NCBI GenBank assembly: GCA_013001485.1
Contig: JABDMN010000059.1
Coordinates: forward strand, 1 to 9,005
DNA from: Acidimicrobiia bacterium
Lineage (GTDB): Bacteria; Actinomycetota; Acidimicrobiia; Spongiisociales; UBA5794
Reading direction: 5' to 3'
Length of the DNA stretch: 9,005 bases
Positions 5,872-9,005 of this stretch are shown in pieces. How positions within the stretch are numbered: the first letter of the stretch is position 1; the number at the start of each line of letters is the position of its first letter. A program made the position numbers and the translations under genes. The notes under the pieces are model-generated. The model saw only the letters and a program-made list of their open reading frames with translations. It was not told the DNA's origin and did no database searches.

Positions 5872-6915
5872 GTGGATTTCACCCTGCTCGAGAGCGTCGC
5901 CAAGGGGAACCTGACCCCAGGCACCTACGACTACTACGCCGGCGGTGCCGACGATGAGCTGACGCTCGCCGACAATCTCGCTGCCTGGCAACGAATGCGG
6001 TTGCGCCCCCGTGTACTGCGAGACGTCACGGACGTTGACCTTGCGACGACCGTTCTGGGCACACCGGTCTCGATGCCGGTGCTCGTTGCCCCTACGGCGT
6101 ATCACAAGCTGGCTCACCCACAGGGCGAGATCGGCACTGCTCGTGCCGCCGCAGGTGCCGACACCCTCATGATCGCCTCCACCCTCGCAACGACCTCACT
6201 CGAAGACATCGCGGCCTCGGTCGATGCGCCCCGTTGGTTCCAGCTCTACGTGCATCGCGACAACGACGTCACGAGGTCACTCATCGAGCGGGCCGTGGGC
6301 GCCGGGTACGAGGCGATCGTGCTGACCGTCGACCTGGCGGTCCTCGGGCACCGGCCCCGCGACGAGCGCAATGCCTTCTCGATCGAAGGTCACGAGATGG
6401 CCAACCTCCAGACCGGGACTCCCGATGCCGAAGGCTCGGGTCTGGCGGCCTATGCCGACACTGCTATCGACCCCGGGCTCACGTTCGAGCACATCGAGTG
6501 GATCAAGTCCGAAAGCGGTTTGCCCGTGCTGGTCAAAGGTGTCGTGCGTGGCGATGACGCAGCCATGGCGGTTGATGCCGGAGCGGCTGCGGTGGTGGTG
6601 TCCAACCACGGTGGGCGGCAGCTCGACACGTGCATCGCCACCGCTGACGCTCTCGAGGAGGTGGCCACCGCGGTTGGCGACAGGGCGGAGGTCTACATCG
6701 ATGGGGGAGTGAGACGGGGGACCGACGTTGTCAAGGCGCTGGCTCTGGGGGCGAGGGCGGTGCTCATTGGTCGCCCCATTCTGTGGGGACTAGCCGCCGA
6801 TGGGGCTTCCGGTGTCACCGATGTTCTCGAGTTCTTCCGGACCGCAACTGCCCGGGCCATGGCGCTGTGTGGCGCCGCCTCGGTCGACGACGTCGATCGC
6901 TCTCTGGTTGTTTAG
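5872..6915 (+). CDS. FMN-dependent alpha-hydroxy-acid dehydrogenase/oxidase (lactate/glycolate oxidase family)
   Basis: 347 residues, typical for the soluble FMN_dh family, a TIM-barrel flavoenzyme group that oxidises L-2-hydroxy acids such as glycolate, L-lactate or mandelate to 2-oxo acids. Key parts are all present: YDYYAGGADDE (Tyr22, substrate carboxylate contact), PVLVAPTAYHKLAHPQGE, PRWFQLYVHRD (Tyr126), LTVDLAVLGHRPRDERNAF, Lys222 in PVLVKGVV (flavin N1/O2 contact), SNHGGRQLD (catalytic base His246 and Arg249) and the phosphate-binding DGGVRRGTDVVKALALGARAV segment. There is no signal peptide or membrane anchor, so it should be cytosolic. Whether electrons go to oxygen or to another acceptor cannot be read from the sequence, and the substrate is not settled. 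The GTG start is supported by a leaderless -10. Its TAG overlaps the stop of the convergent DUF1992 gene. No functional link to the neighbouring rim genes is evident. Confidence 0.9.
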   Translation: MDFTLLESVAKGNLTPGTYDYYAGGADDELTLADNLAAWQRMRLRPRVLRDVTDVDLATTVLGTPVSMPVLVAPTAYHKLAHPQGEIGTARAAAGADTLMIASTLATTSLEDIAASVDAPRWFQLYVHRDNDVTRSLIERAVGAGYEAIVLTVDLAVLGHRPRDERNAFSIEGHEMANLQTGTPDAEGSGLAAYADTAIDPGLTFEHIEWIKSESGLPVLVKGVVRGDDAAMAVDAGAAAVVVSNHGGRQLDTCIATADALEEVATAVGDRAEVYIDGGVRRGTDVVKALALGARAVLIGRPILWGLAADGASGVTDVLEFFRTATARAMALCGAASVDDVDRSLVV

Positions 6916-7259
6916 GGGCGTTGCGCCCGCCGCCACTTGTCGAGCAGAGCTTCCTCATCGAGACGCGGTATCGCTGCTGCGGCGAGTGTGGCGTTGATCG
7001 CTGAGAACCGGGTCGCCGCTTCGCCCTCGGTATCGGCAGCGAATGCCCGACGCAACAGTCCAGGAAGATCCTCGCGGACTGCCATCTCTCGATCGTGAGC
7101 CCGTTCCTTCTGGATCTTCGACTTGGCCCACCACGCCGGGTCGTAGGAATCGCCGAGGCCGGCAATCGGCTCTCCCTCACCAGGAAGTCCCGAGAACTCC
7201 CCAGCGTCGATCGCATCGGTGATCGCCTTTTCGATGAAGTCATCTGACGGACGCGGCAT
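6912..7259 (-). CDS. DUF1992 family protein (DnaJ homologue subfamily C member 28-like domain)
   Basis: 115 residues from the ATG at 7259. The N-terminal half has the conserved DUF1992 pattern: DFIEKAITDAIDAGEFSGL, then PGEGEPIAGL and DPAWWAKSKIQKE. These correspond to the family's 'I-x-x-A-x-x-x-G-E-F-x-x-L-P-G-x-G-x-P' signature. The C-terminal half is helical and ends LLDKWRRAQRP. The domain is shared with the J-protein DNAJC28, but this protein has no J domain; its biochemical role is unknown. A longer frame from ATG 7313 would add 18 residues rich in Arg and Trp that lack family similarity and would cover the divergent promoter, so the shorter start is preferred. An imperfect -10 (CACAAT) lies six bases before it. 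The TAA stop overlaps the TAG of the oxidase gene. Cytosolic. Confidence 0.85.
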   Translation of the reverse strand: MPRPSDDFIEKAITDAIDAGEFSGLPGEGEPIAGLGDSYDPAWWAKSKIQKERAHDREMAVREDLPGLLRRAFAADTEGEAATRFSAINATLAAAAIPRLDEEALLDKWRRAQRP

Positions 7260-7265
7260 CGGATC

Positions 7266-7271
7266 ATTGTG
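7266..7271 (-). promoter_or_regulatory. Possible -10 element (CACAAT, - strand) for the DUF1992 gene
   Basis: Read on the - strand, CACAAT ends six bases before the ATG at 7259. It keeps the A and final T that matter most in TANNNT but has C in the first position. It lies in a 46-base gap with the divergent zinc-ribbon promoter. Confidence 0.3.
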
Positions 7272-7293
7272 CCAGCGTCGAGGTTGCCACCGG

Positions 7294-7299
7294 TACGCT
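7294..7299 (+). promoter_or_regulatory. -10 element (TACGCT) for the zinc-ribbon/flavoprotein operon
   Basis: TACGCT fits TANNNT and ends six bases before the ATG at 7306, with no ribosome binding site between. It decides the start of the zinc-ribbon gene over the longer frame beginning inside the divergent gene. No clear -35 box is seen. Confidence 0.5.
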
Positions 7300-7305
7300 C
7301 CCGGC

Positions 7306-7638
7306 ATGGACATCAGGTGCCCAAGTTGCGGCGAGACCGACGACCTTCGCGGCTACAGGCACGACGACCGCATCGATGTGACCTGCGGGTCGTGCGGAGC
7401 CTCGTGGGCGAGAGACCTGTCGCCTCACTGTGACCGGTGTGGGTCGACGGCGCTCCAGGCCGTGCACCTCGCGATCCTCGAGAAGTCCCGCGGGACTCAG
7501 CTGTCGGTGGTGGGTACCCGGGTGATCGACCTGTGCGAGACATGCGACTCGGAGACGCTCGGGCGGTACTACGCCAACCTGCCCAACCCTCTGATGCCGG
7601 ACGAGATCCCAACGTTCGACTCTGAGGAGCATCGGTGA
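7306..7638 (+). CDS. Zinc-ribbon protein with four CxxC pairs, function unknown
   Basis: 110 residues. Four Cys-x-x-Cys knuckles are visible: Cys5/Cys8 (RCPSCGE), Cys27/Cys30 (TCGSCGA), Cys42/Cys45 (HCDRCGS) and Cys77/Cys80 (LCETCDS). This suits two zinc sites, probably 5/8/27/30 and 42/45/77/80. Between the second and third knuckle is SWARDLSPH, and a polar C-terminus rich in Asp, Glu and Pro follows the last one. I do not recognise a named family; such ribbons often bind nucleic acid or a partner protein, but nothing here decides between these. An upstream in-frame start at 7219 lies within the divergent DUF1992 gene and is rejected because of the -10 element at 7294. The TGA stop overlaps the GTG of the flavoprotein gene by four bases, so the two proteins are probably made together and may work together. 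Confidence 0.8.
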   Translation: MDIRCPSCGETDDLRGYRHDDRIDVTCGSCGASWARDLSPHCDRCGSTALQAVHLAILEKSRGTQLSVVGTRVIDLCETCDSETLGRYYANLPNPLMPDEIPTFDSEEHR

Positions 7639-8315
7639 GCGGCTTCACCCCCTATCGGCCAGAGCGCCTTCCCGTCGACGAGATGCATCGTCGCGCCGAG
7701 GCATTCCACCAGTCGATGGATAGCCGGCGAAGTGTGCGGTACTTCTCTGACGACCCGGTGCCCCGCGAGCTGATCGACCGCGCCATCGCCACCGCTTCCA
7801 CGGCTCCCTCTGGCGCCCACCGCCAACCGTGGACGTTCGTCGTCATTGGCGACCCCGAGACCAAGCGACGGATCCGAGAGGCTGCTGAGGCTGAGGAGCG
7901 TGAGAACTACGAGGGCGGGAGACTCCCACCCGACTGGCTGGAAGCCCTGGCTCCTCTCGGCACCGATTGGCACAAGCCGTACCTGGAGACCGTTCCCTGG
8001 ATCGTGGTGGCCTTCGAGCAGCGGTACGGCGTCGACCCCGACGGCAACCGGTTCAAGAACTATTACGTCAAGGAAAGCGTTGGGCTCGCCTGCGGTTTGT
8101 TCGTGGCGGCTGTGCACCAGATGGGGCTTGTCACCCTCACCCACACCCCGAGCCCGATGGCGTTCCTCACCAAGCTGCTCGAGCGCCCGGACAACGAGCG
8201 ACCCTTCATCTTGTTCCCGGTGGGTTACCCCGGCGACGATTGTGTGGTCCCCGACCTGCAGCGCAAACCGCTTGATGACGTGATGGTGACGTTCCCGCCC
8301 GAAGAGGACGGATAG
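7635..8315 (+). CDS. Nitroreductase-family flavoprotein, iodotyrosine deiodinase (IYD)-like
   Basis: 226 residues of the FMN-binding nitroreductase fold, translationally coupled (GTGA overlap) to the zinc-ribbon gene. The N-terminal SRRSVRYFSDDPVP and STAPSGAHRQPWTFVV bind FMN. The middle region resembles iodotyrosine deiodinase rather than general nitroreductases: the lid residues that hold the halotyrosine zwitterion in mammalian IYD (Glu157, Tyr161, Lys182, recalled from memory) have counterparts Glu88, Tyr92 and Lys114 in EEREN-Y and DWHKPYLE. Further matches are YYVKESVGLACG, LVTLTHTPSPM, PVGYPGDDCVVPDL and the C-terminal RKPLDDVMVTF. The membrane anchor of the animal enzyme is absent, so this is a soluble cytosolic form, as in known bacterial homologues. 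Reductive dehalogenation of halotyrosines (or related halophenols) with FMN is the likely chemistry; the physiological substrate and electron donor are unknown. Reduction of another phenolic compound remains possible. Confidence 0.88.
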   Translation: MSGFTPYRPERLPVDEMHRRAEAFHQSMDSRRSVRYFSDDPVPRELIDRAIATASTAPSGAHRQPWTFVVIGDPETKRRIREAAEAEERENYEGGRLPPDWLEALAPLGTDWHKPYLETVPWIVVAFEQRYGVDPDGNRFKNYYVKESVGLACGLFVAAVHQMGLVTLTHTPSPMAFLTKLLERPDNERPFILFPVGYPGDDCVVPDLQRKPLDDVMVTFPPEEDG

Positions 8316-8317
8316 GA

Positions 8318-9005
8318 GTGGCGCTGCTCAAGCGGGAGAGGGGCCTGCCTCCGTCGCCCAACGGGGCATCGTCGATGCACCTCTGGTGGGAGTCAGGAGG
8401 TGTCGACGCGGTGCGGGTCAGCGTTGACCTCGAAATCCTCGAGCCACCCGCCGTTCCCCGTCTGTACTTCTGGGCGATCCAGGCCTCGTTTGTGGATTCG
8501 ATGACCGGCCGCCTCCACGGAGGTGCCCATCTCGGCCTCCAGCACCACCCGGCCTATCCCGGCTCCAAGGCCGCCAACTGGGGTGGGTACGCACCCGACG
8601 GCTCGATCCTGGACGGGACTGAGTCAGCGCTGCCGTCGGCACCCGATGATCCCAACACACGCGACTTCCATTGGGCCCCGGGTCTCCGGTATCGGCTGTC
8701 GATCGAGCGAGCCGGCGACGGCCAATGGCGCGGCGTGATCGAACAGCCGGAATCCGATGTCAGGGTCATCGTTCGAGAGCTGGTTGTGTCTCCGAGTGCC
8801 GACTCGCTCACGAGCATCGTGGTGTGGACCGAGTCGTTTGCGGCGTGTGACGACCCGCCGGTCGCGGTGAGGTGGAGCAACTTCACGAGCTACTCGGCTG
8901 ACGGGGAGGCGACGCATCCGCTCTCGCTGCGGGCGAGGTATCAGGCCTACCGAGATGGTGGCTGCACCAACACCACAGCAGAGCCGTTTGGCAGCGCCGT
9001 CATCC
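8318..9005 (+). CDS. Unrecognised beta-rich protein, partial at the right edge
   Basis: An open frame starts at GTG 8318, two bases after the flavoprotein stop, and runs off the window after 229 codons. GAGG upstream (8304-8307) may serve as a weak ribosome site; ATG 8375 is an alternative start. No signal peptide or membrane segment is visible. The sequence is rich in aromatic and beta-branched residues with clear segments: SSMHLWWESGGVDAVRVSV, RLYFWAIQASF, LHGGAHLGLQHHP, AANWGGYAPDG, FHWAPGLRYRLSIERA, VVWTESFAACDDPPVAVRWS. This alternation looks like a jelly-roll or concanavalin-type beta sandwich, as in carbohydrate-binding or DUF3472-like proteins; that is a guess from pattern, not a family match. 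Its position makes it the third gene of the zinc-ribbon/deiodinase-like operon, so a related role is possible. Codon use matches the neighbours. Confidence 0.75.
   Translation, partial: MALLKRERGLPPSPNGASSMHLWWESGGVDAVRVSVDLEILEPPAVPRLYFWAIQASFVDSMTGRLHGGAHLGLQHHPAYPGSKAANWGGYAPDGSILDGTESALPSAPDDPNTRDFHWAPGLRYRLSIERAGDGQWRGVIEQPESDVRVIVRELVVSPSADSLTSIVVWTESFAACDDPPVAVRWSNFTSYSADGEATHPLSLRARYQAYRDGGCTNTTAEPFGSAVI

Noticed and set aside
7219..7305. Upstream extension of the zinc-ribbon frame
   Set aside because: It overlaps the DUF1992 gene on the other strand and the promoter; the first CxxC sits directly after ATG 7306, which has a well-placed TACGCT.
8624..8917. - strand open frame opposite the 8318 gene
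   Set aside because: Arg/His-rich antisense shadow with no motif; the + strand frame is open throughout, follows the operon spacing and has protein-like segments.
1..9005. Search for CRISPR arrays, tRNAs, insertion sequences, attachment sites and tandem repeats
   Set aside because: By eye I found no regularly spaced repeats, no tRNA-like cloverleaf and no transposase or integrase motifs; the gaps between genes are too short to hold such elements.

Overview
The window is GC-rich, very compact DNA. Coding sequence fills almost all of it, gaps are tens of bases or less, and several genes abut or overlap. GTG starts are common, Shine-Dalgarno motifs are mostly absent, and a TANNNT hexamer sits 6-8 bases before the start codon of nearly every gene that opens a transcription unit. 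That leaderless architecture, together with the gene families, suggests a free-living actinomycete (Actinomycetota), perhaps a deep branch such as Acidimicrobiia. The phylum is an inference from style; no rRNA or other marker is present.

Layout, left to right. (1) 1-72 is the tail of an unrecognised + strand gene. (2) 83-1300 encodes a class V PLP-dependent enzyme of the 'cysteine desulfurase-like' group that lacks the desulfurase cysteine. (3) 1325-2533 encodes a metal-dependent amidohydrolase with a complete binuclear metal site. (4) 2534-4261 on the - strand is a membrane-bound PAS sensor histidine kinase; its stop codon directly abuts the amidohydrolase stop. (5) 4270-5816 on the + strand is a ribosome-modification cluster: a RimB-like retropepsin-fold protease, then RimK (ribosomal protein S6 glutamate ligase family) overlapping it by four bases, then a 56-residue SH3/KOW-like small protein with its own strong ribosome binding site. 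(6) 5872-6915 encodes an FMN-dependent alpha-hydroxy-acid dehydrogenase/oxidase. (7) 6912-7259 on the - strand encodes a DUF1992 (DnaJ C28-like) protein whose stop overlaps that of the oxidase. (8) 7306-9005 on the + strand is a probable three-gene operon: a four-CxxC zinc-ribbon protein, an iodotyrosine-deiodinase-like flavoprotein and an unrecognised protein cut by the window end.

The window does not look like a mobile or defence island: I see no transposase, integrase, tRNA, CRISPR array or phage gene. It reads as a chromosomal stretch of metabolic and regulatory genes in short transcription units. The most interesting points are the deiodinase-like flavoprotein coupled to a zinc-ribbon protein and an unknown protein, the rimB-rimK-small protein cluster divergent from an orphan histidine kinase, and a consistent leaderless promoter grammar that corrects several start sites. 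I did not find convincing evidence of a wholly new system.
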